64,000 nt of DNA from Prostheceraeus crozeri (taxonomy: Eukaryota > Platyhelminthes > Polycladida > Euryleptidae), in NCBI GenBank assembly GCA_907163375.1, contig CAJQUW010005533.1, positions 335,001 through 399,000 of the forward strand, written 5' to 3'. Made by a program: the position numbers and the translations under genes. The notes below the pieces were generated by a model. The model made no database searches. It was not told where the DNA came from and saw nothing but the letters and a program-made list of their open reading frames with translations. Below are positions 1 through 12,605 of this stretch, in pieces; within the stretch, counting starts at the first letter, position 1, and every line of letters starts with the position of its first letter.

Positions 1-74
1 AAGTCATGTTGAGCAATGCAAAATTGAAGAGTGCTACGCGTTCGGGACAACCGACGCGCCGCAAGTCTGGGCAG

Positions 75-305
75 CGACGAAGAGTATGCGAAGAACCGAA
101 GAAATAAGGAAGTAAGGTCCTTCTTGCATAGTGATTTGAAGATTACGGTGACATTGCTTAGAATCTCTCTATATTTCCTGATGTGTTCACGCATGTTGAA
201 AAAAAGCAAAAGTAAACTCTTCCTTTGTTATTTATATTTTTAAAAAAATCCAATTAAAAACCCGACGTTTCGTTCGCCAATGACTTAGTAACTTAGTCAT
301 TGGAA
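75..305 (-). repeat. Unit sub-segment on the minus strand with stem and GAAACGTC motif (unit 1 shown)
   Basis: On the minus strand a 9-bp inverted repeat (277-285 with 295-303) precedes the word GAAACGTCGGG (about 261-271). It is followed downstream by CATGCGTGAACACATCAG (about 178-195). The same two words in the same order occur on the plus strand at 32651-32700. This segment is therefore a separate dispersed element swept into the array. GAAACGTC resembles the 3' half of hammerhead ribozyme cores in Penelope-like elements, but I see no convincing CUGANGA partner. Confidence 0.5.
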
Positions 306-1094
306 CTTCTTGCCACTTTTGTTGCATATCCACATAATACACGGTATATTTTCATCTAGCTTTAAAGAATTCCATTAGAACTATCATAGAAGCATAGAAG
401 CGCACGGATTAAGCATGATGAGTTACTTGCAAGTGTTGGCAAGATAAAATGAAAAGAAGTCTATGTAAGTCCGTTTCAAATTCTTTGGCACTATTACAAT
501 TTTCCCACTATTCTATACAATTTCCATTGAATTCTAGAAGATATGGTATGGACATTTATTATGAAAGATAAGAGACCATGCCTTCAAGATTTTTCAAGTT
601 TTAACTGACTATCACACGACAATTTAGAACGCAAAGCAAATTATATTTCGTCTATGCTTTGACAAGAGCTTCAGAGCAACTTTTCAATTTTTCTAGCCTA
701 CTATAAACCCAATATCTGGATCCTAAAATAGCTTGATAGATCAAATATTCACTAACTAGAAAATGTTACTAGAGAGCTACGTTCACACTGGAAATATTGA
801 GGTAAATACCACTGATCATCGATTCCAATACATGTTCATACACACCGGGTGTCGCAAACCAATAAAGAAAGACAGAACCCTACTGGGAATGTCCGCTGAA
901 GCTAACAGAGTCAAATTTATTGATTTCTTCAAATCAAAAATAATTAGATAGCATTGGAACTGGGATAAGGGCTTCAACATTATACGAAAATTTCCTGCTT
1001 AAAATTTGGAGTGCATGCCAATCGACTTTTCCCCAAATTCAACTTTCACGAAAGAGAGCAAAAAATAATAACTAGATCGATACTGATACTGAAT

Positions 1095-1760
1095 GCTGGA
1101 AAACACGCAATAAAAAGTAAGCTTTGTATAAAGATTACAAGAATAGTCAAACTCAAAGTGACAAAGAAGAGTATGACAAATGCAGCAAGTATTGCAAGTC
1201 ACTTATTAAACGTAAAAAAGAAAATTTTAAAAGGATATGATTGATCAGTGTGAACCAATTAATAAGCAGGATAATCCCTGCCCACAAAAAGGGGTCAAGA
1301 TCACAAATAAATAACTATAGACCGATTTCTTACCTTAGCTACATAGAGAAAATCATTTAAAAGACTATACACTCAAGATTATACAAGTATTATCACTTGG
1401 ATAAAATGAACTTTTTCACGAGAATCAATTCGGTTTTAGAGAAAATCGCTGAGCTGAATTGTTCTTTCTATCTGAAAAGAATAAAATATACAAAGCAATA
1501 GCATTGCAATGATGATATCATCAGATTTCCAAATAGATTTGAAGTAATAAGATACGATATACGCCTAAAAAGATGAGAACATTTGGGAGTATGACAATGC
1601 ATTCTAAATTGGCTTAAGTCATGCCTAAATCAAAGAAGTCATCACACATTGGTAGATGGTGTTGCGTCCAAAACGCTTGCTCTGGGTCTCTAGCACATGA
1701 GACAGAGTCAGACTTTGAAAATGGGAGCTACTCTTCTTTGTAACGTGCAACTGGCTTGAC
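1095..1760 (+). pseudogene. Decayed LINE linker and reverse-transcriptase segment inside each array unit (unit 1 shown)
   Basis: Reading across frames gives recognisable non-LTR retrotransposon pieces in the right order. A lysine-rich linker contains LYKDYKNSQTQSDKEEYDK (about 1116-1172), like the segment that precedes RT in many LINE ORF2 proteins. Next comes NNYRPISYLSYIEKII at 1310-1357, the RT 'NYRPIS' block. HENQFGFRENR follows at 1417-1449 (the 'QFGFR' block), then WLKSCLNQRSHHTLVDGVAS at about 1610-1669, the block just before the usual GVPQGS motif. Stops and shifts interrupt it in all units, and the catalytic YxDD part is not present. This is inference from motif matching by eye, and the clade (jockey/CR1-like or other) is unresolved. 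Equivalent segments lie ~2.1 kb apart through unit 10. Confidence 0.7.
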
Positions 1761-2100
1761 TAATGCCATCAATCAAAATACTTTATCCTCCAATGAATGG
1801 AATAATGGATCCACTTCTGACATATTACCAGACAGTGTGGCATCCCAAACAGTCAGCAAGCAGAGATACATTGACTATCATGTTCACTAAAACTACCTTG
1901 ATACCGCCTGGGAAAGGTATTTGGAGACCCAACCACTTCGTCCCTATAGCTACGAATCATAGCGATATGTTTCCTGTCACTGTAGGTGATGACGAAGTGG
2001 AGTTCAAATGTGACATGGGCGCCAACGTGGCGAGTGATGGTGGATCGATGGATGAAGAGCCTCTTGTAGACAGGCCTCAGGTAGACCCGTTTCTATTATG

Positions 2101-4202
2101 AAGTCATGTTGAGCAATGCAAAATTGAAGAGTGCTACGCGTTCGGGACAACCGACGCGCCGCAAGTCTGGGCAGCGACGAAGAGTATGCGAAGAACCGAA
2201 GAAATAAGGAAGTAAGGTCCTTCTTGCATAGTGATTTGAAGATTACGGTGACATTGCTTAGAATCTCTCTATATTTCCTGATGTGTTCACGCATGTTGAA
2301 AAAAAAGCAAAAGTAAACTCTTCCTTTGTTATTTATATTTTTAAAAAATTCAATTAAAAACCCGACGTTTCGTCCGCCAATGACTTAGTAACTTAGTCAT
2401 TGGAACTTCTTGCCACTTTTGTTGCATATCCACATAATACACGGTATATTTTCATCTAGCTTTAAAGAATTCCATTAGAACTATCATAGAAGCATAGAAG
2501 CGCACGGATTAAGCATGATGAGTTACTTGCAAGTGTTGGCAAGATAAAATGAAAAGAAGTCTATGTAAGTCCGTTTCAAATTCTTTGGCACTATTACAAT
2601 TTTCCCACTATTCTATACAATTTCCATTGAATTCTAGAAGATATGGTATGGACATTTATTATGAAAGATAAGAGACCATGCCTTCAAGATTTTTCAAGTT
2701 TTAACTGACTATCACACGACAATTTAGAACGCAAAGCAAATTATATTTCGTCTATGCTTTGACAAGAGCTTCAGAGCAACTTTTCAATTTTTCTAGCCTA
2801 CTATAAACCCAATATCTGGATCCTAAAATAGCTTGATAGATCAAATATTCACTAACTAGAAAATGTTACTAGAGAGCTACGTTCACACTGGAAATATTGA
2901 GGTAAATACCACTGATCATCGATTCCAATACATGTTCATACACACCGGGTGTCGCAAACCAATAAAGAAAGACAGAACCCTACTGGGAATGTCCGCTGAA
3001 GCTAACAGAGTCAAATTTATTGATTTCTTCAAATCAAAAATAATTAGATAGCATTGGAACTGGGATAAGGGCTTCAACATTATACGAAAATTTCCTGCTT
3101 AAAATTTGGAGTGCATGCCAATCGACTTTTCCCCAAATTCAACTTTCACGAAAGAGAGCAAAAAATAATAACTAGATCGATACTGATACTGAATGCTGGA
3201 AAACACGCAATAAAAAGTAAGCTTTGTATAAAGATTACAAGAATAGTCAAACTCAAAGTGACAAAGAAGAGTATGACAAATGCAGCAAGTATTGCAAGTC
3301 ACTTATTAAACGTGAAAAAAGAAAGTTTTAAAAGGATATGATTGATCAGTGTGAACCAATTAATAAGCAGGATAATCCCTGCCCACAAAAAGGGGTCAAG
3401 ATCACAAATAAATAACTATAGACCGATTTCTTACCTTAGCTACATAGAGAAAATCATTTAAAAGACTATACACTCAAGATTATACAAGTATTATCACTTG
3501 GATAAAATGAACTTTTTTACGACAATCAATTCGGTTTTAGAGAAAATCGCTGAGCTGAATTGTTCTTTCTATCTGAAAAGAATAAAATATACAAAGCAAT
3601 AGCATTGCAATGATGATATCAACAGATTTCCAAATAGATTTTGAAGTAATAAGATACGATATACGCCTAAAAAGATGAGAACATTTGGGAGTATGACAAT
3701 GCATTCTAAATTGGCTTAAGTCATGCCTAAATCAAAGAAGTCATCACACATTGGTAGATGGTGTTGCGTCCAAAACGCTTGCTCTGGGTCTCTAGCACAT
3801 GAGACAGAGTCAGACTTTGAAAATGGGAGCTACTCTTCTTTGTAGCGTACAATTGGCTTTACTAATGCCATCAATCAAAATACTTTATCCTCCAATGAAT
3901 GGAATAATGGATCCACTTCTGACATATTACCAGACAGTGTGGCATCCCAAACAGTCAGCAAGCAGAGATACATTGACTATCATGTTCACTAAAACTACCT
4001 TGATACCGCCTGGGAAAGGTATTTGGAGACCCAACCACTTCGTCCCTATAGCTACGAATCATAGCGATATGTTTCCTGTCACTGTAGGTGATGACGAAGT
4101 GGAGTTCAGATGTGACATGGGCGCCAACGTGGCGAGTGATGGTGGATCGATGGATGAAGAGCCTCTTGTAGACAGGCCTCAGGTAGACCCGTTTCTATTA
4201 TG
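2101..4202. repeat. Array unit 2
   Basis: Same architecture as unit 1, but with TACGACAATC near 3519 and CTTTAC near 3856. The CTTTAC change, shared with units 3 and 4, removes an in-frame stop. The 3' open frame is therefore 134 codons (3799-4203) in place of 112. The A-run near 3313 is one base longer than in its neighbours. Confidence 0.95.
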
Positions 4203-4203
4203 A
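3799..4203 (+). other. Open frame at the 3' side of each array unit, 112-134 codons (unit 2 shown)
   Basis: I do not recognise this frame. It is 134 codons in units 2-4 (3799-4203, 5898-6302, 7997-8401), 112 codons in units 1 and 5-9, and 61 codons in unit 10. The C-terminal ~40 residues are acidic (around GDDEVEF and GSMDEEPLVDRPQVDPFLL). The N-terminal part of the 134-codon form overlaps the decayed RT segment, and the last codons run into the RTE-leader homology. Conservation here says little about selection, because the whole unit is nearly invariant. It may be the 5' leader or ORF1 end of the RTE-like LINE. I would not call it a functional gene without transcript or codon-substitution evidence. 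Confidence 0.3.
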
Positions 4204-6301
4204 AGTCATGTTGAGCAATGCAAAATTGAAGAGTGCTACGCGTTCGGGACAACCGACGCGCCGCAAGTCTGGGCAGCGACGAAGAGTATGCGAAGAACCG
4301 AAGAAATAAGGAAGTAAGGTCCTTCTTGCATAGTGATTTGAAGATTACGGTGACATTGCTTAGAATCTCTCTATATTTCCTGATGTGTTCACGCATGTTG
4401 AAAAAAAGCAAAAGTAAACTCTTCCTTTGTTATTTATATTTTTAAAAAATTCAATTAAAAACCCGACGTTTCGTTCGCCAATGACTTAGTAACTTAGTCA
4501 TTGGAACTTCTTGCCACTTTTGTTGCATATCCACATAATACACGGTATATTTTCATCTAGCTTTAAAGAATTCCATTAGACTATCATAGAAGCATAGAAG
4601 CGCACGGATTAAGCATGATGAGTTACTTGCAAGTGTTGGCAAGATAAAATGAAAAGAAGTCTATGTAAGTCCGTTTCAAATTCTTTGGCACTATTACAAT
4701 TTTCCCACTATTCTATACAATTTCCATTGAATTCTAGAAGATATGGTATGGACATTTATTATGAAAGATAAGAGACCATGCCTTCAAGATTTTTCAAGTT
4801 TTAACTGACTATCACACGACAATTTAGAACGCAAAGCAAATTATATTTCGTCTATGCTTTGACAAGATCTTCAGAGCAACTTTTCAATTTTTCTAGCCTA
4901 CTATAAACCCAATATCTGGATCCTAAAATAGCTTGATAGATCAAATATTCACTAACTAGAAAATGTTACTAGAGAGCTACGTTCACACTGGAAATATTGA
5001 GGTAAATACCACTGATCATCGATTCCAATACATGTTCATACACACCGGGTGTCGCAAACCAATAAAGAAAGACAGAACCCTACTGGGAATGTCCGCTGAA
5101 GCTAACAGAGTCAAATTTATTGATTTCTTCAAATCAAAAATAATTAGATAGCATTGGAACTGGGATAAGGGCTTCAACATTATACGAAAATTTCCTGCTT
5201 AAAATTTGGAGTGCATGCCAATCGACTTTTCCCCAAATTCAACTTTCACGAAAGAGAGCAAAAAATAATAACTAGATCGATACTGATACTGAATGCTGGA
5301 AAACACGCAATAAAAAGTAAGCTTTGTATAAAGATTACAAGAATAGTCAAACTCAAAGTGACAAAGAAGAGTATGACAAATGCAGCAAGTATTGCAAGTC
5401 ACTTATTAAACGTGAAAAAGAAAGTTTTAAAAGGATATGATTGATCAGTGTGAACCAATTAATAAGCAGGATAATCCCTGCCCACAAAAAGGGGTCAAGA
5501 TCACAAATAAATAACTATAGACCGATTTCTTACCTTAGCTACATAGAGAAAATCATTTAAAAGACTATACACTCAAGATTATACAAGTATTATCACTTGG
5601 ATAAAATGAACTTTTTTACGACAATCAATTCGGTTTTAGAGAAAATCGCTGAGCTGAATTGTTCTTTCTATCTGAAAAGAATAAAATATACAAAGCAATA
5701 GCATTGCAATGATGATATCAACAGATTTCCAAATAGATTTTGAAGTAATAAGATACGATATACGCCTAAAAAGATGAGAACATTTGGGAGTATGACAATG
5801 CATTCTAAATTGGCTTAAGTCATGCCTAAATCAAAGAAGTCATCACACATTGGTAGATGGTGTTGCGTCCAAAACGCTTGCTCTGGGTCTCTAGCACATG
5901 AGACAGAGTCAGACTTTGAAAATGGGAGCTACTCTTCTTTGTAGCGTACAATTGGCTTTACTAATGCCATCAATCAAAATACTTTATCCTCCAATGAATG
6001 GAATAATGGATCCACTTCTGACATATTACCAGACAGTGTGGCATCCCAAACAGTCAGCAAGCAGAGATACATTGACTATCATGTTCACTAAAACTACCTT
6101 GATACCGCCTGGGAAAGGTATTTGGAGACCCAACCACTTCGTCCCTATAGCTACGAATCATAGCGATATGTTTCCTGTCACTGTAGGTGATGACGAAGTG
6201 GAGTTCAGATGTGACATGGGCGCCAACGTGGCGAGTGATGGTGGATCGATGGATGAAGAGCCTCTTGTAGACAGGCCTCAGGTAGACCCGTTTCTATTAT
6301 G
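4203..6301. repeat. Array unit 3
   Basis: Nearly identical to unit 2, but with the shorter ATTAGACTATC form near 4574 and a private T at about 4867 (AAGATCTTC where the others have AAGAGCTTC). The 3' frame is 134 codons (5898-6302). Confidence 0.95.
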
Positions 6302-8400
6302 AAGTCATGTTGAGCAATGCAAAATTGAAGAGTGCTACGCGTTCGGGACAACCGACGCGCCGCAAGTCTGGGCAGCGACGAAGAGTATGCGAAGAACCGA
6401 AGAAATAAGGAAGTAAGGTCCTTCTTGCATAGTGATTTGAAGATTACGGTGACATTGCTTAGAATCTCTCTATATTTCCTGATGTGTTCACGCATGTTGA
6501 AAAAAAGCAAAAGTAAACTCTTCCTTTGTTATTTATATTTTTAAAAAATTCAATTAAAAACCCGACGTTTCGTTCGCCAATGACTTAGTAACTTAGTCAT
6601 TGGAACTTCTTGCCACTTTTGTTGCATATCCACATAATACACGGTATATTTTCATCTAGCTTTAAAGAATTCCATTAGACTATCATAGAAGCATAGAAGC
6701 GCACGGATTAAGCATGATGAGTTACTTGCAAGTGTTGGCAAGATAAAATGAAAAGAAGTCTATGTAAGTCCGTTTCAAATTCTTTGGCACTATTACAATT
6801 TTCCCACTATTCTATACAATTTCCATTGAATTCTAGAAGATATGGTATGGACATTTATTATGAAAGATAAGCGACCATGCCTTCAAGATTTTTCAAGTTT
6901 TAACTGACTATCACACGACAATTTAGAACGCAAAGCAAATTATATTTCGTCTATGCTTTGACAAGAGCTTCAGAGCAACTTTTCAATTTTTCTAGCCTAC
7001 TACAAACCCAATATCTGGATCCTAAAATAGCTTGATAGATCAAATATTCACTAACTAGAAAATGTTACTAGAGAGCTACGTTCACACTGGAAATATTGAG
7101 GTAAATACCACTGATCATCGATTCCAATACATGTTCATACACACCGGGTGTCGCAAACCAATAAAGAAAGACAGAACCCTACTGGGAATGTCCGCTGAAG
7201 CTAACAGAGTCAAATTTATTGATTTCTTCAAATCAAAAATAATTAGATAGCATTGGAACTGGGATAAGGGCTTCAACATTATACGAAAATTTCCTGCTTA
7301 AAATTTGGAGTGCATGCCAATCGACTTTTCCCCAAATTCAACTTTCACGAAAGAGAGCAAAAAATAATAACTAGATCGATACTGATACTGAATGCTGGAA
7401 AACACGCAATAAAAAGTAAGCTTTGTATAAAGATTACAAGAATAGTCAAACTCAAAGTGACAAAGAAGAGTATGACAAATGCAGCAAGTATTGCAAGTCA
7501 CTTATTAAACGTGAAAAAGAAAGTTTTAAAAGGATATGATTGATCAGTGTGAACCAATTAATAAGCAGGATAATCCCTGCCCACAAAAAGGGGTCAAGAT
7601 CACAAATAAATAACTATAGACCGATTTCTTACCTTAGCTACATAGAGAAAATCATTTAAAAGACTATACACTCAAGATTATACAAGTATTATCACTTGGA
7701 TAAAATGAACTTTTTTACGACAATCAATTCGGTTTTAGAGAAAATCGCTGAGCTGCATTGTTCTTTCTATCTGAAAAGAATAAAATATACAAAGCAATAG
7801 CATTGCAATGATGATATCAACAGATTTCCAAATAGATTTTGAAGTAATAAGATACGATATACGCCTAAAAAGATGAGAACATTTGGGAGTATGACAATGC
7901 ATTCTAAATTGGCTTAAGTCATGCCTAAATCAAAGAAGTCATCACACATTGGTAGATGGTGTTGCGTCCAAAACGCTTGCTCTGGGTCTCTAGCACATGA
8001 GACAGAGTCAGACTTTGAAAATGGGAGCTACTCTTCTTTGTAGCGTACAATTGGCTTTACTAATGCCATCAATCAAAATACTTTATCCTCCAATGAATGG
8101 AATAATGGATCCACTTCTGACATATTACCAGACAGTGTGGCATCCCAAACAGTCAGCAAGCAGAGATACATTGACTATCATGTTCACTAAAACTACCTTG
8201 ATACCGCCTGGGAAAGGTATTTGGAGACCCAACCACTTCGTCCCTATAGCTACGAATCATAGCGATATGTTTCCTGTCACTGTAGGTGATGACGAAGTGG
8301 AGTTCAGATGTGACATGGGCGCCAACGTGGCGAGTGATGGTGGATCGATGGATGAAGAGCCTCTTGTAGACAGGCCTCAGGTAGACCCGTTTCTATTATG
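6302..8400. repeat. Array unit 4
   Basis: Like units 2 and 3, but with GCTGCATTG near 7753, a variant otherwise found in units 5, 6 and 10. It also has private changes near 6871 (AAGCGACC) and 7003 (CTACAAACC). The 3' frame is 134 codons (7997-8401). Confidence 0.95.
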
Positions 8401-10501
8401 AAGTCATGTTGAGCAATGCAAAATTGAAGAGTGCTACGCGTTCGGGACAACCGACGCGCCGCAAGTCTGGGCAGCGACGAAGAGTATGCGAAGAACCGAA
8501 GAAATAAGGAAGTAAGGTCCTTCTTGCATAGTGATTTGAAGATTACGGTGACATTGCTTAGAATCTCTCTATATTTCCTGATGTGTTCACGCATGTTGAA
8601 AAAAAGCAAAAGTAAACTCTTCCTTTGTTATTTATATTTTTAAAAAATTCAATTAAAAACCCGACGTTTCGTTCGCCAATGACTTAGTAACTTAGTCATT
8701 GGAACTTCTTGCCACTTTTGTTGCATATCCACATAATACACGGTATATTTTCATCTAGCTTTAAAGAATTCCATTAGACTATCATAGAAGCATAGAAGCG
8801 CACGGATTAAGCATGATGAGTTACTTGCAAGTGTTGGCAAGATAAAATGAAAAGAAGTCTATGTAAGTCCGTTTCAAATTCTTTGGCACTATTACAATTT
8901 TCCCACTATTCTATACAATTTCCATTGAATTCTAGAAGATATGGTATGGACATTTATTATGAAAGATAAGAGACCATGCCTTCAAGATTTTTCAAGTTTT
9001 AACTGACTATCACACGACAATTTAGAACGCAAAGCAAATTATATTTCGTCTATGCTTTGACAAGAGCTTCAGAGCAACTTTTCAATTTTTCTAGCCTACT
9101 ATAAACCCAATATCTGGATCCTAAAATAGCTTGATAGATCAAATATTCACTAACTAGAAAATGTTACTAGAGAGCTACGTCCACACTGAAACATTGAGGT
9201 AAATACGACTGATCACCGATTCCAATACATGTTCATACACACCGGGTGTCGCAAACCAATAAAGAAAGACAGAACCCTAGTGGGAATGTCCGCTGAAGCT
9301 AACAGACAGAGTCAAATTTATTAATTTCTTCAAATCAAAAATAATTAGATAGCATTGGTACTGGGATAAGGGCTTCAACATTATACGAAAATTTCCTGCT
9401 TAAAATTTGGAGTGCATGCCAATCGACTTTTCCCCAAATTCAACTTTCACGAAAGAGAGCAAAAAATAATAACTAGATCGATACTGATACTGAATGCTGG
9501 AAAACACGCAATAAAAAGTAAGCTTTGTATAAAGATTACAAGAATAGTCAAACTCAAAGTGACAAAGAAGAGTATGACAAATACAGCAAGTACTGCAAGT
9601 CACTTATTAAACGTAAAAAAGAAAGTTTTAGAAGGATATGATTGATCAGTGTGAACCAATTAATAAGCAGGATAATCCCTGCCCACAAAAAGGGTCAAGA
9701 TCACAAATAAATAACTATAGACCGATTTCTTACCTTAGCTACATAGAGAAAATCATTTAAAAGACTATACACTCAAGATTATACAAGTATTATCACTTGG
9801 ATAAAATGAACTTTTTCACGAGAATCAATTCGGTTTTAGAGAAAATCGCTGAGCTGCATTGTTCTTTCTATCTGAAAAGAATAAAATATACAAAGCAATA
9901 GCATTGCAATGATGATATCAACAGATTTCCAAATAGATTTTGAAGAAATAAGATACGATATACGCCTAAAAAGATGAGAACATTTGGGAGTATGACAATG
10001 CATTCTAAATTGGCTTAAGTCATGCCTAAATCAAAGAAGTCATCACACATTGGTAGATGGTGTTGCGTCCAAAACGCTTGCTCTGGGTCTCTAGCACATG
10101 AGACAGAGTCAGACTTTGAAAATGGGAGCTACTCTTCTTTGTAGCGTACAATTGGCTTGACTAATGCCATCAATCAAAATACTTTATCCTCCAATGAATG
10201 GAATAATGGATCCACTTCTGACATATTACCAGACAGTGTGGCATCCCAAACAGTCAGCAAGCAGAGATACATTGACTATCATGTTCACTAAAACTACCTT
10301 GATACCGCCTGGGAAAGGTATTTGGAGACCCAACCACTTCGTCCCTATAGCTACGAATCATAGCGATATGTTTCCTGTCACTGTAGGTGATGACGAAGTG
10401 GAGTTCAGATGTGACATGGGCGCCAACGTGGCGAGTGATGGTGGATCGATGGATGAAGAGCCTCTTGTAGACAGGCCTCAGGTAGACCCGTTTCTATTAT
10501 G
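8401..10501. repeat. Array unit 5 (variant type shared with unit 8)
   Basis: Carries a distinct haplotype: CACACTGAAACATTG (one G lost) near 9183, ATACGACTG near 9205, the 4-bp ACAG insertion near 9303, CATTGGTACTGG near 9353, a lost G in AAAAAGGGTC near 9688, and GAAGAAATAAG near 9943. Unit 8, 6309 bp downstream, shares this whole set except the GCTGCATTG variant. Confidence 0.95.
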
Positions 10502-12605
10502 AAGTCATGTTGAGCAATGCAAAATTGAAGAGTGCTACGCGTTCGGGACAACCGACGCGCCGCAAGTCTGGGCAGCGACGAAGAGTATGCGAAGAACCGA
10601 AGAAATAAGGAAGTAAGGTCCTTCTTGCATAGTGATTTGAAGATTACGGTGACATTGCTTAGAATCTCTCTATATTTCCTGATGTGTTCACGCATGTTGA
10701 AAAAAAGCAAAAGTAAACTCTTCCTTTGTTATTTATATTTTTAAAAAATTCAATTAAAAACCCGACGTTTCGTTCGCCAATGACTTAGTAACTTAGTCAT
10801 TGGAACTTCTTGCCACTTTTGTTGCATATCCACATAATACACGGTATATTTTCATCTAGCTTTAAAGAATTCCATTAGAACTATCATAGAAGCATAGAAG
10901 CGCACGGATTAAGCATGATGAGTTACTTGCAAGTGTTGGCAAGATAAAATGAAAAGAAGTCTATGTAAGTCCGTTTCAAATTCTTTGGCACTATTACAAT
11001 TTTCCCACTATTCTATACAATTTCCATTGAATTCTAGAAGATATGGTATGGACATTTATTATGAAAGATAAGAGACCATGCCTTCAAGATTTTTCAAGTT
11101 TTAACTGACTATCACACGACAATTTAGAACGCAAAGCAAATTATATTTCGTCTATGCTTTGACAAGAGCTTCAGAGCAACTTTTCAATTTTTCTAGCCTA
11201 CTATAAACCCAATATCTGGATCCTAAAATAGCTTGATAGATCAAATATTCACTAACTAGAAAATGTTACTAGAGAGCTACGTTCACACTGGAAACATTGA
11301 GGTAAATACCACTGATCACCGATTCCAATACATGTTCATACACACCGGGTGTCGCAAACCAATAAAGAAAGACAGAACCCTACTGGGAATGTCCGCTGAA
11401 GCTAACAGACAGAGTCAAATTTATTAATTTCTTCAAATCAAAAATAATTAGATAGCATTGGAACTGGGATAAGGGCTTCAACATTATACGAAAATTTCCT
11501 GCTTAAAATTTGGAGTGCATGCCAATCGACTTTTCCCCAAATTCAACTTTCACGAAAGAGAGCAAAAAATAATAACTAGATCGATACTGATACTGAATGC
11601 TGGAAAACACGCAATAAAAAGTAAGCTTTGTATAAAGATTACAAGAATAGTCAAACTCAAAGTGACAAAGAAGAGTATGACAAATGCAGCAAGTATTGCA
11701 AGTCACTTATTAAACGTAAAAAAGAAAGTTTTAAAAGGATATGATTGATCAGTGTGAACCAATTAATAAGCAGGATAATCCCTGCCCACAAAAAGGGGTC
11801 AAGATCACAAATAAATAACTATAGACCGATTTCTTACCTTAGCTACATAGAGAAAATCATTTAAAAGACTATACACTCAAGATTATACAAGTATTATCAC
11901 TTGGATAAAATGAACTTTTTTACGACAATCAATTCGGTTTTAGAGAAAATCGCTGAGCTGCATTGTTCTTTCTATCTGAAAAGAATAAAATATACAAAGC
12001 AATAGCATTGCAATGATGATATCAACAGATTTCCAAATAGATTTTGAAGTAATAAGATACGATATACGCCTAAAAAGATGAGAACATTTGGGAGTATGAC
12101 AATGCATTCTAAATTGGCTTAAGTCATGCCTAAATCAAAGAAGTCATCACACATTGGTAGATGGTGTTCCGTCCAAAACGCTTGCTCTGGGTCTCTAGCA
12201 CATGAGACAGAGTCAGACTTTGAAAATGGGAGCTACTCTTCTTTGTAGCGTACAATTGGCTTGACTAATGCCATCAATCAAAATACTTTATCCTCCAATG
12301 AATGGAATAATGGATCCACTTCTGACATATTACCAGACAGTGTGGCATCCCAAACAGTCAGCAAGCAGAGATACATTGACTATCATGTTCACTAAAACTA
12401 CCTTGATACCGCCTGGGAAAGGTATTTGGAGACCCAACCACTTCGTCCCTATAGCTACGAATCATAGCGATATGTTTCCTGTCACTGTAGGTGATGACGA
12501 AGTGGAGTTCAGATGTGACATGGGCGCCAACGTGGCGAGTGATGGTGGATCGATGGATGAAGAGCCTCTTGTAGACAGGCCTCAGGTAGACCCGTTTCTA
12601 TTATG
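10502..12605. repeat. Array unit 6
   Basis: Combines GAAACATTG/GATCACCG near 11292-11320 and the 4-bp ACAG insertion near 11406 with TACGACAATC near 11922 and GAAGTAATAAG near 12046. It has a private GTTCCGTCC near 12167. Confidence 0.95.

Larger units (their letters stand above)
1..2100. repeat. Array unit 1
   Basis: This unit carries variants GATCATCG near 816, ACAGAG without the 4-bp insertion near 905, CACGAGAATC near 1417, and the eleven-base form ATTAGAACTATC near 374. Near 1742 it reads GTGCAA, and near 2003 TTCAAATG. Those last two variants are shared only with unit 10, the other edge of the visible array. Confidence 0.95.

Noticed and set aside
999-1202. Short frames on both strands recurring in every array unit (62, 67, 70, 77 codons)
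   Set aside because: They recur because the unit recurs. Several are out-of-frame readings of the decayed LINE linker, so they are not independent genes.
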